IMG/VR virus record: IMGVR_UViG_3300024429_000007
Location: 1-64,000 of that record
Origin: a virus
Reading direction: 5' to 3' (one strand)
DNA: 64,000 bases
Shown: positions 44,101 to 52,087 of the stretch, one piece after another
Layout of the letters: the number at the start of each line of letters is the position of its first letter
Numbering within the stretch: position 1 is the first letter of the stretch
Notes under the pieces: model-generated
The model's input: only the letters and a program-made list of their open reading frames with translations
Databases searched by the model: none
What the model was told of the DNA's origin: nothing
Program-made: the position numbers and the translations under genes

Positions 44101-45652
44101 CGGGAATTTTCTCTATAGAACCTAGCAGCATTCCCACCGCACGACCGAGATCTTCGGACAAATCGATGGCTCTTAAAAGAACCTTGTTAAGAGAAGCAAG
44201 TTGCCCCGAGAACGTTTGGGTCTGAATCGCACCCCGAACCATCGCTGTAATGTTCATCGAAACGGCATTGCCGAGTATTTTTAATTGTGCGGAGGGGTCG
44301 GATTCGACCAGCGCAACCATCGATTCGACCAGATCATAAGTTGCTTCTCTGTTTATCCGAATCTGTTCGGCCAGCTTCTCAAAGTTCTCAGCCAGTGTAA
44401 TCACTCGAATCCCACGTAAACCCAAGAGATCAATCATCTCAGCAGCTTTCTGAGTACTGACCGCAAATTCATCAGTATCTGAAGACGACTTGCGAAGCTC
44501 CTGGCCAATCAACCTCACCGCTTGTTCAAATTGCAGAGGCCTAGACGGATCAAAAGCAAAGCCAGTGACTTTTGCAAGGCGCTCCGGATACCTCAGCAGT
44601 CGAGCGAAAGTACGAGCTAAAGCAGTCCCACCCTTCGAGCTTTTAACAAAGTGCGTTCCTAAGACTCCAAGCGAAGCAACTAAAACCTCTAACGAAACTC
44701 CGGCAGTCTTACTTAAAGCGCCGACGTAAGTCATTGCCTTGTTGTAATCCGCCATTTCAATGTCTTGTTGCCTAAAAGTGGCGGTTAGGATCGCCGAAAT
44801 CTTCTGCATCTTCGCAACTGGCGTCCGAGCAGTGGTCAGCGTCTTTCCGAAGACATTATACAACGAAGTCAGCGTTCGAGTTGTTTGAATGGCATCTTCA
44901 TCGAGCGCGATGGCAGTCTCCATCGTGGTATCAATCGTCTCTTGTGCAACGTTCCAAGCTAGGCCGGCGGTCGTCAGATAGTAGAATGACTTGATATAAT
45001 CCCGGAGACTTTTTGTATGCTGCGCGGTGAACCGGATCGCTTCCCGGGTTAGAGCATTCCGTTTAACCAGCAGTTCGACCTCGTTACTCAAGGCATCCGC
45101 ACCAGTTCGAAGAGCCAATGAGGTTTCATGCATCAGCACATTGATATTCTCTAAGGCATCTTGCAATTTCGACCACAAAAACCAGAAACTTCGCCAAACC
45201 ACAAACCATCTCACGTTCAATTTAATAAACTTTGCGACCCCCTCCTGAAATGAGATGATCGCGCCCAGTTGTTGTTTGCCCCGGGATATCATCTGCTTTC
45301 CAGCCTTATCCATCGTACTGGCTGTTTGTTGAACCGAGGTGCGAGTCTTCCTGCCAGAAGCTTGCGCCTGATCCGAGGAAGTTTTGTACTGCTTGCTAAC
45401 CGCAGACATTGCGCTCTGAGTTTGCTTCGTTCCGGCAGTGACCGCACTCGTTGTCTCTCGTACCGATGCACTAACGGCTTTCGCCATTCCAGCGAAAGCC
45501 GCTTTCTGTTTCGAAGCTTCGGCGTTGAACTTCTTCAGCGCATTTAACGCTTTAGCCATCTGATCCCGAAAAGCTTTCGTTCGGGCCAGTAAAGTGATAG
45601 CAAGCGTTCCAAGCGCTATTCCTGTCGCTTCGAGACCCTGCGGATCGGGCAT
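41120..45652 (-). CDS. Tail tape measure protein
   Basis: Very long helical protein (1510 residues) with an Ala/Lys/Gln-rich N-terminus, hydrophobic segments in the middle (FVVWRSFWFLW, WFGIAIGAMGAFGVAW, PIGMVIGAGVVAGFIA) and long coiled coils (residues about 700-1250). Near the C-terminus the typical ALIGEEGPEAVIPL motif occurs twice. It sets tail length and may pass through the host membrane during DNA entry. GGAGG precedes the ATG. It directly follows the tail chaperones, the standard order in siphoviruses. Confidence 0.92.
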   Translation of the reverse strand: MPDPQGLEATGIALGTLAITLLARTKAFRDQMAKALNALKKFNAEASKQKAAFAGMAKAVSASVRETTSAVTAGTKQTQSAMSAVSKQYKTSSDQAQASGRKTRTSVQQTASTMDKAGKQMISRGKQQLGAIISFQEGVAKFIKLNVRWFVVWRSFWFLWSKLQDALENINVLMHETSLALRTGADALSNEVELLVKRNALTREAIRFTAQHTKSLRDYIKSFYYLTTAGLAWNVAQETIDTTMETAIALDEDAIQTTRTLTSLYNVFGKTLTTARTPVAKMQKISAILTATFRQQDIEMADYNKAMTYVGALSKTAGVSLEVLVASLGVLGTHFVKSSKGGTALARTFARLLRYPERLAKVTGFAFDPSRPLQFEQAVRLIGQELRKSSSDTDEFAVSTQKAAEMIDLLGLRGIRVITLAENFEKLAEQIRINREATYDLVESMVALVESDPSAQLKILGNAVSMNITAMVRGAIQTQTFSGQLASLNKVLLRAIDLSEDLGRAVGMLLGSIEKIPVALIAWRLSSGKAIAPTSALGKWVDRLGLSLLLVGRAFTRTKVNQRVIGLGAAMKGIVGNFTKFVPAIGRVLGRLGKFAGWFGIAIGAMGAFGVAWDAITGKFTKKSMQFAFEEVAIQKGLLSKIASFLSLRNLSYRIANYKLMKMWEKRRDAYAKELDKEELTETEHAQRMQEYMIRTWSIWLGVEETQLRKRMGLITEADEELMGERVRIEGETLQELRKLQQSGLENQLYALDQRIMVMKAKEADASLIETYFTTKREAIFSKALKGLSEKYRKAWDAMRQTQKTSLDRQLEDSRAAGSELEKIYALNLLIRARMQYEAGTAEADIISDAMKALENETLEGMNAIEMARIQARHYGLDDLYELLQESADKEKLLQVNKGIALLQIEKKALKELTGLLKEQTNFRHGKLIAGGKKDLVALKQNYEKRKTAAAEEVAEITESREASQSAQTAATKAHQKALTKLTVQNEIERSEIEAHWAKKRADLRAKNTVENYRQTVTAWQNIAKRIGDIHRKHLDNIEKQRAVSTEKEITDADERKKVLEKLDEDEVVSTIWRDVALYKARFKEAEAYFKYLLRVKQHVVKALTEDDQEMADSSSRAWISIMAGMTGASEDYLKRIGTFSDMVKRIFSRLYQDLENVISSSLQKMIGLEDEYSRESLELIAERNEERKQRLRDDLEEGKINRERYYLELDEMDRKFTEEVENRRRGFTKNMGELWKSLQRTALAEFSKLIVGIIAESMKKLAVEKGITKAVVSEQTAQGVSKLWNWFTGLGPIGMVIGAGVVAGFIAKMTGLVKFAKGGVVKKRTAALIGEEGPEAVIPLERRKGKLGVSERGREILQPLLGLFAKGGIIKKKTAALIGEEGPEAVIPLTRKAGRLGISERGREILQPLLGLEETIPSLLRSAAQTEGLIRLSPEATAALGARSRPASMKTEQKVDISVTFEGDTIDFTGSVPMINDITTIDKVYEDIWLPAKRRRIERLKETIAEVIE
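41410..41710 (-). repeat. Internal duplication in the tape measure C-terminus
   Basis: A unit of ~49 codons occurs twice in tandem: KGGVVKKRTAALIGEEGPEAV... and KGGIIKKKTAALIGEEGPEAV..., both ending GREILQPLLGL. This is an in-frame duplication of the conserved tape-measure tail motif; boundaries are approximate. Confidence 0.8.
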
Positions 45653-45653
45653 T

Positions 45654-45941
45654 TCATCCCTCCTGATGAATCTGAATTCCGACCTGACTCACAAATGCTG
45701 CTAATTGACCCGGATCTGAGGCTTGGAAAGTCGGTTTCCGGGGCTGTTGTCCAGATTCACTGTGAACGACCTCGAGTCCTGCTTCGAGCAACAATTCGAG
45801 CTCATCAATTGTCCGCTTCAGAGTCTCGTCAACCGTCCATCCAAATTCCGAAGAAAAATACCAGAGCACTTTCGATATCCCTAACTTAGACCGAACTGTA
45901 GAAATGTCTCCAGAGTTTTCCGGTCTAAGATGCCGAGCCAA
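45654..45941 (-). CDS. Frameshift extension of tail assembly chaperone (GT-like)
   Basis: This frame is expected to be expressed mainly as the C-terminal part of a fusion made by -1 ribosomal frameshifting from the gene at 45881-46321. After slipping on a run of seven T, the ribosome would read YELARHLRPENSGDIS and onward. Alone it would start with TTG and lacks a strong ribosome site. It corresponds to the T part of lambda gpGT, which links tail tube and tape measure during assembly. Confidence 0.8.
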   Translation of the reverse strand: MARHLRPENSGDISTVRSKLGISKVLWYFSSEFGWTVDETLKRTIDELELLLEAGLEVVHSESGQQPRKPTFQASDPGQLAAFVSQVGIQIHQEG

Positions 45942-46321
45942 CTCATAAAAAAAGGCTTCACCACCTTTGCGATAGAAGCGAAAGACAGGTTTTCTTCAAC
46001 CCAGGTCTTTTCTCTTTCCATCAGGAGTGCAGCCACTTGAATCGATAGCTCCGGGATGTACGCCAACGCCAAATTGATCATCTCTACGGTGTTCAGGTCC
46101 TCATTCACCAGCTTCTCAACTTCCGATCCTGCTTTCTTAGTTTCCTTGCGAATCGCGGCGATAACTTGAAGCTCTTTCTTCGCAGGAAATCTCAAAACTA
46201 CCTCAATCTCTTCTCCACCGATCGTTGTGAGTTTGACTTTCTCCGGAATCTCACCCCAGATTTGAGCTTCGTCCTTCTCGTCGGTACCTTTCTCGTCGGC
46301 CACTACTGTGGGACCCGACAT
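45881..46321 (-). CDS. Tail assembly chaperone (lambda gpG-like)
   Basis: Acidic, mostly helical protein of 146 residues between the tail-tube and tape-measure genes, the standard place of the G/GT chaperones. Its last helix-rich part (KVVKPFFMSWLG) contains the slippery T run. The ATG at 46321 follows AAGGAGG. Role assigned by position, size and the frameshift arrangement rather than by sequence motif. Confidence 0.8.
   Translation of the reverse strand: MSGPTVVADEKGTDEKDEAQIWGEIPEKVKLTTIGGEEIEVVLRFPAKKELQVIAAIRKETKKAGSEVEKLVNEDLNTVEMINLALAYIPELSIQVAALLMEREKTWVEENLSFASIAKVVKPFFMSWLGILDRKTLETFLQFGLS
45947..45953 (-). promoter_or_regulatory. Slippery sequence for -1 programmed frameshift
   Basis: On the coding (minus) strand the codons CCT TTT TTT ATG contain T-TTT-TTT, which allows simultaneous slippage of both tRNAs by one base back. 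The -1 frame then joins the downstream ORF exactly. The overlap between the frames is about 60 bases. The zero-frame stop lies 20 codons further on. Confidence 0.85.
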
Positions 46322-46410
46322 GCTGACCTCCTTTCGGTTCTTTCCGGCCTCTCTGACCTGAACCAAATTTAGAGTTGCCTGTCGTTTGCTATTTGTGTGA
46401 CTACCACGCT

Positions 46411-46995
46411 TTATGTAGGTGCAACAACTCGATTCATCCGGTAGTACCGCTCGTCACCAGTTATCGCCGGACACGTATCGTTCCCCCACTCGTAACCTGC
46501 ATCAAGCGCCTGGAAACTGACTGGGAAAGTGTGTAAATCCTCGGAGAAAGCGATCGGCATATCGCCAATTGAGCGTGCTTTCCAGATCCGGATCTCAATG
46601 GTATCCCCAACCGTTTTTCCGACATTCGGCGGCATCTGATGTCGCAATATCATCGATACTTCGGTAAAGCGCAACGAACCGCCGAAGCCAAAGGTTTCAT
46701 CCGATGCTGCTGCAGTGTACTCTCCGCCACCGACGTACATCTTCATATTGGCGAGATTCCATTGAAGCCCGGTGAAAGCGAACGTAACTCCTTCGGCTTG
46801 CCGGAAACTCGCAACGATCCTTCTTGGCGATCCCTGCAAAGCATCCAGCGCATCGACCGAATGAGTCAAAACCATTCCAACATCAACAGCACCCACGTCA
46901 CCTGTCGGCGTTACACCAGCCAAAGCCATTGAGACTACTCCTGGTCCGAAGGATAGCTGTTTGTCATCGACGGTCGGCATATTAAAGACACCCAT
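46411..46995 (-). CDS. Major tail (tube) protein
   Basis: Protein of 194 residues with mostly beta structure, beginning MGVFNMPTVDDKQLSFGPG. Place (before the tail chaperones), size and beta-rich composition with a late acidic/Gly segment (FQALDAGYEWGND) fit the siphovirus tail tube. AAAGGAGGG lies upstream of the ATG, a strong ribosome site expected for an abundant structural protein. Confidence 0.82.
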   Translation of the reverse strand: MGVFNMPTVDDKQLSFGPGVVSMALAGVTPTGDVGAVDVGMVLTHSVDALDALQGSPRRIVASFRQAEGVTFAFTGLQWNLANMKMYVGGGEYTAAASDETFGFGGSLRFTEVSMILRHQMPPNVGKTVGDTIEIRIWKARSIGDMPIAFSEDLHTFPVSFQALDAGYEWGNDTCPAITGDERYYRMNRVVAPT

Positions 46996-46998
46996 CTC

Positions 46999-47229
46999 TT
47001 ATCCCTCCTTTGACTCCTCTGAAACTCTTTGTTCTGACTCTTGCTCCAGCGTATTGATGGATCCGCAATTCCGGCAAGTCATCGAGACATCCCCGTTCCT
47101 GACCCAGATGTAAGCATCTTTGACTTTGATCGTCAGAACACTCCGACCGACATCAAGCATCCCAAGTTTTGCTTTGCAATTCTCACATTTCCACGGCAGC
47201 GTACCTACTTTCAACTCATTTTCAGCCAT
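46999..47229 (-). CDS. Com-like zinc-ribbon protein
   Basis: Protein of 76 residues with two Cys pairs: WKCENCKAKLG near residue 14 and MTCRNCGSIN near 51, ending acidic. This spacing resembles phage Mu Com and related phage zinc ribbons. In Mu, Com activates translation of the mom DNA-modification gene; here it lies between tail terminator and tail tube genes, so the role may differ. ATG at 47229 follows GGGAGA and overlaps the previous gene by eight bases. Confidence 0.65.
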   Translation of the reverse strand: MAENELKVGTLPWKCENCKAKLGMLDVGRSVLTIKVKDAYIWVRNGDVSMTCRNCGSINTLEQESEQRVSEESKEG

Positions 47230-47614
47230 GAATTGCTCTCCCAAAATAGTTGACTGTTTCACAAAACAAATCAGACTCGGAAATTTCAACTGGTCTTGAC
47301 GCTGGATCCAAAACAGCCGACATTTCCTCGCCAACGATGATAGAGTTTCTCAAGACTGCATCTCCAAGCGCATATAATTTATGCGCGGCCCCCATTGATT
47401 CTTCGGTGTAAAACCAAAAGCGAATTGAAAAAGTTGAGTACGGAGCACCTCGATAGGGAAAAGCGCCCCCTTCAGTTTCAAAGTTAATACATGGAAACTT
47501 CGGATCCTGAACGCTCGCGAGTCGAGCGGGGTAAACTCTCCATCCGACTTGATCCCGGATTGAGGTTGTCTGAACCAGCATTTGAATGAGATTCTTTTTC
47601 CATGTCCCTTCCAC
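47222..47614 (-). CDS. Tail terminator/completion protein (DUF3168-like)
   Basis: Protein of 130 residues with pattern GWRVYPARLASVQDPKFPCINF followed by beta strands, as in DUF3168-type tail completion proteins. It lies just before the tail tube gene (with one small gene between), the usual position. GTG start with GGAGG upstream. It would cap the tail tube and join it to the head. Confidence 0.72.
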   Translation of the reverse strand: MEGTWKKNLIQMLVQTTSIRDQVGWRVYPARLASVQDPKFPCINFETEGGAFPYRGAPYSTFSIRFWFYTEESMGAAHKLYALGDAVLRNSIIVGEEMSAVLDPASRPVEISESDLFCETVNYFGRAIHG

Positions 47615-47629
47615 GGGAGAACCTCCATC

Positions 47630-48151
47630 TTAATCACGCCACGGGGCCCCTGTCTTTATTTTCCACGCGGCTCCCTTCCTTATTCTGGTTCGGAGCATCA
47701 GCTTGCGGATAATCTGAAGATTGCCCATCACTGACTCCATCATAAAATTTCTTCCGACCATTTTTGATGTACCGAGAATGACCATCGGCCCGTATTTTTC
47801 GGTCTTCGAACCTCTCTTTACTCCGATCTGAATCCAAATTGATTCGGCAGTTACGTTAATCGGGAAAACGGCCAAGTCTCGGTTAAGCTGCCCGGTTTGC
47901 CGGTTGATTAGCCACTCAGGAGCATGAGGAATCGGTGATCGGGGTTTTACTGTTGGTAAAATTCCGTAAGGATACCCCATCGCTTTAAGCTGGGCTAAAC
48001 TATAATTTGGACTCGGCGAAGTGGCATCCTGGAACTTCTCCAGAATAAAGTCAGCGGCTGTCGAAAGGTTCCTGATGACTCGGTTCATCTCTTGCCCATA
48101 AACTTGCTTCAGATAGGGCGTTGCACGATCTTTAATCCTGAGTGAAATCAT
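47630..48151 (-). CDS. HK97 gp10-like head-tail joining protein
   Basis: Protein of 173 residues. Position between head-closure genes and the tail terminator, plus an N-terminal helix followed by a basic, mixed C-terminus, fits HK97 gp10-like tail-completion proteins. ATG at 48151 follows GGGAG; a TTG four codons earlier is less likely. It overlaps the end of the inserted glycosyltransferase gene by 20 bases, so that gene is fully integrated into the operon. Confidence 0.62.
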   Translation of the reverse strand: MISLRIKDRATPYLKQVYGQEMNRVIRNLSTAADFILEKFQDATSPSPNYSLAQLKAMGYPYGILPTVKPRSPIPHAPEWLINRQTGQLNRDLAVFPINVTAESIWIQIGVKRGSKTEKYGPMVILGTSKMVGRNFMMESVMGNLQIIRKLMLRTRIRKGAAWKIKTGAPWRD

Positions 48152-50396
48152 TGACGCTCCCAAGTAAGGTCTGGTAGCTTTGTTTCAGAGGATAAGAATC
48201 CGGCATAATGTCCACCGCTGAAGAAATGTGATCCCGGGACTCTCGAAGAAGAATCAAACCCAATTCTGTTCTTGCCTGAACAAATTTCGGATCAAGCCGA
48301 ATTGCTTTTCTCAACAACTCGACTACTCCGTCTTCTCCCTTCTCTCGGAGATGAAGAGCCAATGAAAAAAGCAGGATCGGATCATTCGGAGTTTTTTCTA
48401 ATTCGGAACGAATCTTTGCCTCGTAGTCTCGCAGTTTTTCTTGAAGAAATTCTTCCTCTTTGAGAAAGCCCAGATGCACAATTCCCACGGGCGAAACTGA
48501 GACCGCTCCCGATACTTCGATATGCTCATGAATCGCTCCCGACCAACGAACCCGATTATCTAAATGAAACAGCCGCACACGCTCGGTAATCGTATGCCGC
48601 CCGTCCTTTCTAAGATTCTGGACCCAAAACATCCAGGCATCCGTAGGAAAGTCGAGCAACTTTCGAAGGATCGGCCAGCCCTCAAATCGTTCATCCGTAT
48701 CGAGAGAAAAAACCCAATCTTCTTGCGACTGCGAAAGAAGAAGATTTCGCTTAGCCGAAAAGTCTTTGCATTTCCCGAAGATTACTTCGACCTGGAAAAG
48801 CTTTTTAAGTTGATCGATGTCGGGAAGAATTGGGCTCCGATGATCGGGTTCGACAAAAAACTCTGGATCCCGATCGAGATAAATCAATCGTTGTTGAAAC
48901 GCTCCCCAAGATTCGAGTAGCACTTCGGAGAGATCGGCTAAATCCTCCAGTCTAGCTAAGATGTTCAGAGAGGCGTGTACTCCCGGTACATATTTTACGA
49001 GAAGCATCCGACTCTCATCGCGGAGATGCGAGTAGTCAGGAGCACCGATCCAATTGACATTCTTCTCTTGGTCTCCATCCTGGTAAAATTCAAACTTCCT
49101 TTCCCGCTGTTCTTCCGAATTGTATCCGTAATGCAAAACTCGAAGAGTAGTACCTCTTCGGCAATCCTCCGGGTACAAGGGGAACGATGAACAGTGTAGC
49201 CCTGGCAAGGACTGTCTGTTTCCGTGTCGGCTCAAACTCATTTCTGGCCCGATACGGAAAAGTTTTCCTCTCGTCATATCGGCCCAGAGACCGTCATTCC
49301 GATAATGGGTACGATTCCAGAAGGTGATCTCAGGAAAAATAATCTGCCGAATTGAGGGATCTGGAACTCGAACGAGGTCGTGGAGCTTTTGAAAGGTAAC
49401 ATATCCTTCAAGCTGCTCGTCGGAGTCCAAAGCCAATGCCCAATCGCAACCACATCCTTCCAACCACCCCAACAGGACCATCCGATCTGCGTATTCATCG
49501 AATCCCTGGTCCGGCTCCTTGTAGTAGTACCTCTTGATTTTTGGAAAATGTTGAATAATCTCACGTAACGGAGGGTCGGACCGATCATCGAAAACGTAAA
49601 TCACATCAACTTGCTTCGAAGTCTGTTCTAAGGAATCAATGAAATTATCTCTGTCATTATGCACCCGGTAAATTGCAACGATCTTCGGCTCCGGCCGGTA
49701 ATGCTTTTCGTAGTACCGAAATCGGTTATCAAAGACCCGTTCTTGACCTCCAAATTCCCGCTGAAAGGTCTGCCCTCCGCGGTGAAAAATGAAGACCTCT
49801 TTGTTCAGTAACGTTTTCCAGCCTTTTTCCCACGCCCGAATTTGATAGTCATCGTCCTCGAAACCACCCGGCCCCCACTCTTCAAGCTCTCCGACCTCAT
49901 TGATCATCTCAGAATCAAGCAGGGTGCAGAAAAATCCGAGAGTTCCGATTTCTGTAATCATGCCAGCATGTTCCGACCGGTGCTTTCTCGAAAAGTCTTC
50001 GAGCGCCCCCCTCTCAGGTACCACGACCTTCTGATGATTCTTGGCGTAATTGCTTACCGGACCCACAAAACCAACGCTCTTCCCGGCTCGTTCTTTCGTA
50101 TCGAGCAAGCCTTCGAGCCACCCTTCGGTAAGAACTATATCATTGTTCAAAAGAACAAAAACATTGCTTTCAACTATTTCCAGACCCGTGTTTATGGCGT
50201 GCCCGAAACCTCGGTCACGAACTCTCAGAACCCGGATACTCTGGCTTTCAAAGAACTCTGGAGTTCCGTCTGAACTCTCCGAATCAATTATGGTTAAACG
50301 GTACCGGCTGGTTGTCCTCTGTAAAGAATCGAACATCTGCACAGAATCGCTCAGACCATTTCTCGTTGGAACCAAAATATCAATTTTCAATTTCAC
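48132..50396 (-). CDS. Three-domain GT-A glycosyltransferase with TPR tail
   Basis: Residues 1-230 form a GT2 domain (DILVPTRNG, LLNNDIVL, GFEDDDYQIRAW). Residues ~235-460 form a second one (IVAIYRVHNDRDNF, LALDSDEQLEG) and ~490-660 a third, shorter one (GKCKDFSAKRNLLL, FSLDTDERFEG), followed by tetratricopeptide-like helices (LFSLALHLREKGEDGV). It resembles the gene at 16365-18317. It is inserted between head-tail joining genes, a typical moron place. Listed start is GTG; TTG at 50390 is better spaced from GAGG. Substrate unknown. Confidence 0.85.
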   Translation of the reverse strand: MKLKIDILVPTRNGLSDSVQMFDSLQRTTSRYRLTIIDSESSDGTPEFFESQSIRVLRVRDRGFGHAINTGLEIVESNVFVLLNNDIVLTEGWLEGLLDTKERAGKSVGFVGPVSNYAKNHQKVVVPERGALEDFSRKHRSEHAGMITEIGTLGFFCTLLDSEMINEVGELEEWGPGGFEDDDYQIRAWEKGWKTLLNKEVFIFHRGGQTFQREFGGQERVFDNRFRYYEKHYRPEPKIVAIYRVHNDRDNFIDSLEQTSKQVDVIYVFDDRSDPPLREIIQHFPKIKRYYYKEPDQGFDEYADRMVLLGWLEGCGCDWALALDSDEQLEGYVTFQKLHDLVRVPDPSIRQIIFPEITFWNRTHYRNDGLWADMTRGKLFRIGPEMSLSRHGNRQSLPGLHCSSFPLYPEDCRRGTTLRVLHYGYNSEEQRERKFEFYQDGDQEKNVNWIGAPDYSHLRDESRMLLVKYVPGVHASLNILARLEDLADLSEVLLESWGAFQQRLIYLDRDPEFFVEPDHRSPILPDIDQLKKLFQVEVIFGKCKDFSAKRNLLLSQSQEDWVFSLDTDERFEGWPILRKLLDFPTDAWMFWVQNLRKDGRHTITERVRLFHLDNRVRWSGAIHEHIEVSGAVSVSPVGIVHLGFLKEEEFLQEKLRDYEAKIRSELEKTPNDPILLFSLALHLREKGEDGVVELLRKAIRLDPKFVQARTELGLILLRESRDHISSAVDIMPDSYPLKQSYQTLLGSVNDFTQD

Positions 50397-50399
50397 ACC

Positions 50400-50987
50400 T
50401 CAGAGTTCGTAAGGTTCCCGGCTGACCACCACTTTCAAATGCGAAACGAAATTCGGAAAGCCCCTGATCGGAACAACCGATTCAACTTTATATTTCACTC
50501 CACTATCTAAAAATTCAAGTCCCTCTACAATATCATCCCTATTTGGAAAAAAATACTTAAACCGTTGACGTAGCGCGCGGGCTTCGCCCGGGACCTCGAC
50601 GGAAATTGTATAAGGATCGGCAGACTTATCCACCAAAATATCTTCTCCGGTTTCGGATCCGGTGGCCGGAGAACCATCTCCCCGCAAAGGATATACTTTA
50701 ACGTTTCCACCCAAATCGCCAGTCGCTGCAATCGAATCTAAGGTATCGAATAGCTGGAAGCCCCGGTTCTCAACTTCTGCTGTGAGGGCAACCGATTCGG
50801 AAACAGGTGTCGAATTCTTTTTTCCGGTTATATCGAATGTCAAGGTCTTCGCTTCTGACAACGTGAAGGCAAGACAAGAACCGGCTGGTATCGCTGAAAA
50901 TGGGAGGGTGCTTTGGACTGGGCCGTCGTAAATTTCGAAGCGGCGATGGAGAAGCGTGATCTTTGTCTTAAAAAAGGGCTTCAGCAT
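50400..50987 (-). CDS. Head-tail connector region protein
   Basis: Protein of 195 residues, beta-rich, no clear family. It lies between the gp6-like adaptor gene and tail-completion genes, where head-closure (stopper) proteins are usually found. The late segment GVKYKVESVVPIRG resembles the beta strands of stopper folds. Role assigned from position. Confidence 0.55.
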   Translation of the reverse strand: MLKPFFKTKITLLHRRFEIYDGPVQSTLPFSAIPAGSCLAFTLSEAKTLTFDITGKKNSTPVSESVALTAEVENRGFQLFDTLDSIAATGDLGGNVKVYPLRGDGSPATGSETGEDILVDKSADPYTISVEVPGEARALRQRFKYFFPNRDDIVEGLEFLDSGVKYKVESVVPIRGFPNFVSHLKVVVSREPYEL

Positions 50988-50988
50988 T

Positions 50989-51522
50989 TCAAATCACCAT
51001 GCCGTACCGTACCAAAATCTCTATGGCGAGCGGAGGCAATGCACGCTTACGCTCGAAGGAACGATCGTCCAATTTCTGTTTCGTGATGCTGGTATCGCCG
51101 ATCTCCATCCGATCTTCGATAATGGCAAAGGCAGCGATCTTCAACATCTTTGGGATAGTAGTATACCCCGCAGGATATGTTATGTCGAAAATATCTGTCG
51201 GAATAGTCGCATCGGAACTAATACCATCCCAGTAGTCCGTTTGCAACATCACCAGTCCCGCCGCAAGATCTTCATCGAGTGGTGTGACAGTAGTTCCGGC
51301 CTTATTCGTCAAAGATGTTATGGAAACAACCGGATAGTTACTGAGACGTAGAACGAGATTCGGAAAGCGCAAGAAGATTTTCTCGGTGTAAGTAGCTAAA
51401 TCGAAAACTCTTCCGCAAAGATCTGGGATCAGTTCATTGATCGCTTCAGTAACCATCGTCAATTTGAAGCTCTCTGTCATATTTAGGAATTGAATGACCT
51501 CTTCAAGAGATACAATCGCCAT
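50989..51522 (-). CDS. gp6-like head-tail adaptor protein
   Basis: Pattern typical of phage gp6-like/adaptor proteins: an N-terminal helix (VIQFLNMTESFKLTMVTEAI), CGRVF, then strands ending LRLSNYPVVSITSLT. The C-terminal helix (IPKMLKIAAFAIIEDR) also fits. 177 residues. It docks on the portal ring. Its presence implies that a portal gene exists, although none is recognised in the window. Confidence 0.78.
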   Translation of the reverse strand: MAIVSLEEVIQFLNMTESFKLTMVTEAINELIPDLCGRVFDLATYTEKIFLRFPNLVLRLSNYPVVSITSLTNKAGTTVTPLDEDLAAGLVMLQTDYWDGISSDATIPTDIFDITYPAGYTTIPKMLKIAAFAIIEDRMEIGDTSITKQKLDDRSFERKRALPPLAIEILVRYGMVI

Positions 51523-51534
51523 TACCGCCTCCGC

Positions 51535-52008
51535 TTACCTCTTCCTTTTCTTTCGCCCGGGGCGTCCCGACCTCGTTACCAGTACCTCGACATCCTCTAC
51601 GGTCAAGGCGGTCTCCTCGGTCGGAGGTTCGGCTTGACTCTGATCATCACTTTTCTCTTCGGGCGACTCATCCAACTCAAATGTCATGGGACTTGGCGTC
51701 TCCCCTTCAGCCGTCTCGACTTCAATCGTCTCGACTTCAATCGTCTCGACTTCAGCCGTCTCGGTCTCAGCCGTCTCGACTTCAATCGTCTCGGTCTCAG
51801 CCGTCTCAACTTCGGTGTTTTCAGCGTCCGGCAGGACTTCCGGTACTTCCGGCACTTCCACGAAACTCCCCTTCCGAGGCGTTTTCAGAGCGATGATCGA
51901 ATTCGGATGAGTAACCTTGGCATAACCTTTCTCGACAGTTACGACTTCATCGTAAGTCCAAATCTGAAACCAGGCGATCTTTGAAAACTTCTCAGAATAC
52001 ATTCTCAT
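51535..52008 (-). CDS. Capsid-proximal protein with acidic VETAE repeats
   Basis: The first 50 residues form a small domain (YSEKFSKIAWFQIWTYDE), then an acidic linker with repeated VETAETETIE units (residues ~65-105), then an acidic region and a strongly basic C-terminus (RSGRPGRKKRKR). It lies between the major capsid and adaptor genes and has GGAGG upstream. Possibly a capsid accessory or head decoration protein; unproven. Confidence 0.6.
   Translation of the reverse strand: MRMYSEKFSKIAWFQIWTYDEVVTVEKGYAKVTHPNSIIALKTPRKGSFVEVPEVPEVLPDAENTEVETAETETIEVETAETETAEVETIEVETIEVETAEGETPSPMTFELDESPEEKSDDQSQAEPPTEETALTVEDVEVLVTRSGRPGRKKRKR
51705..51809 (-). repeat. 15-bp tandem repeat, seven units
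   Basis: Seven units of 15 bases (CTTCAGCCGTCTCGA and close variants on the plus strand) encode the VETAE/VETIE linker. Unit number can change without shifting the frame, so linker length is likely to vary among relatives. Confidence 0.88.
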
Positions 52009-52026
52009 CTCAAATCCTCCACAAAG

Positions 52027-52065
52027 AAGAGACTCGTAGAAGTTTCGTCTTCCAAAACGTCTCTT
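52027..52065 (-). other. Hairpin downstream of the major capsid gene
   Basis: AAGAGAC pairs with GTCTCTT, enclosing a shorter GAAG/CTTC stem, between the major capsid stop and the next gene. There is no strong T run, so it is more likely an mRNA-stabilising or partial attenuator structure than a full terminator. Confidence 0.4.
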
Positions 52066-52087
52066 CAGTAAAATTCAGGACCTGCGC

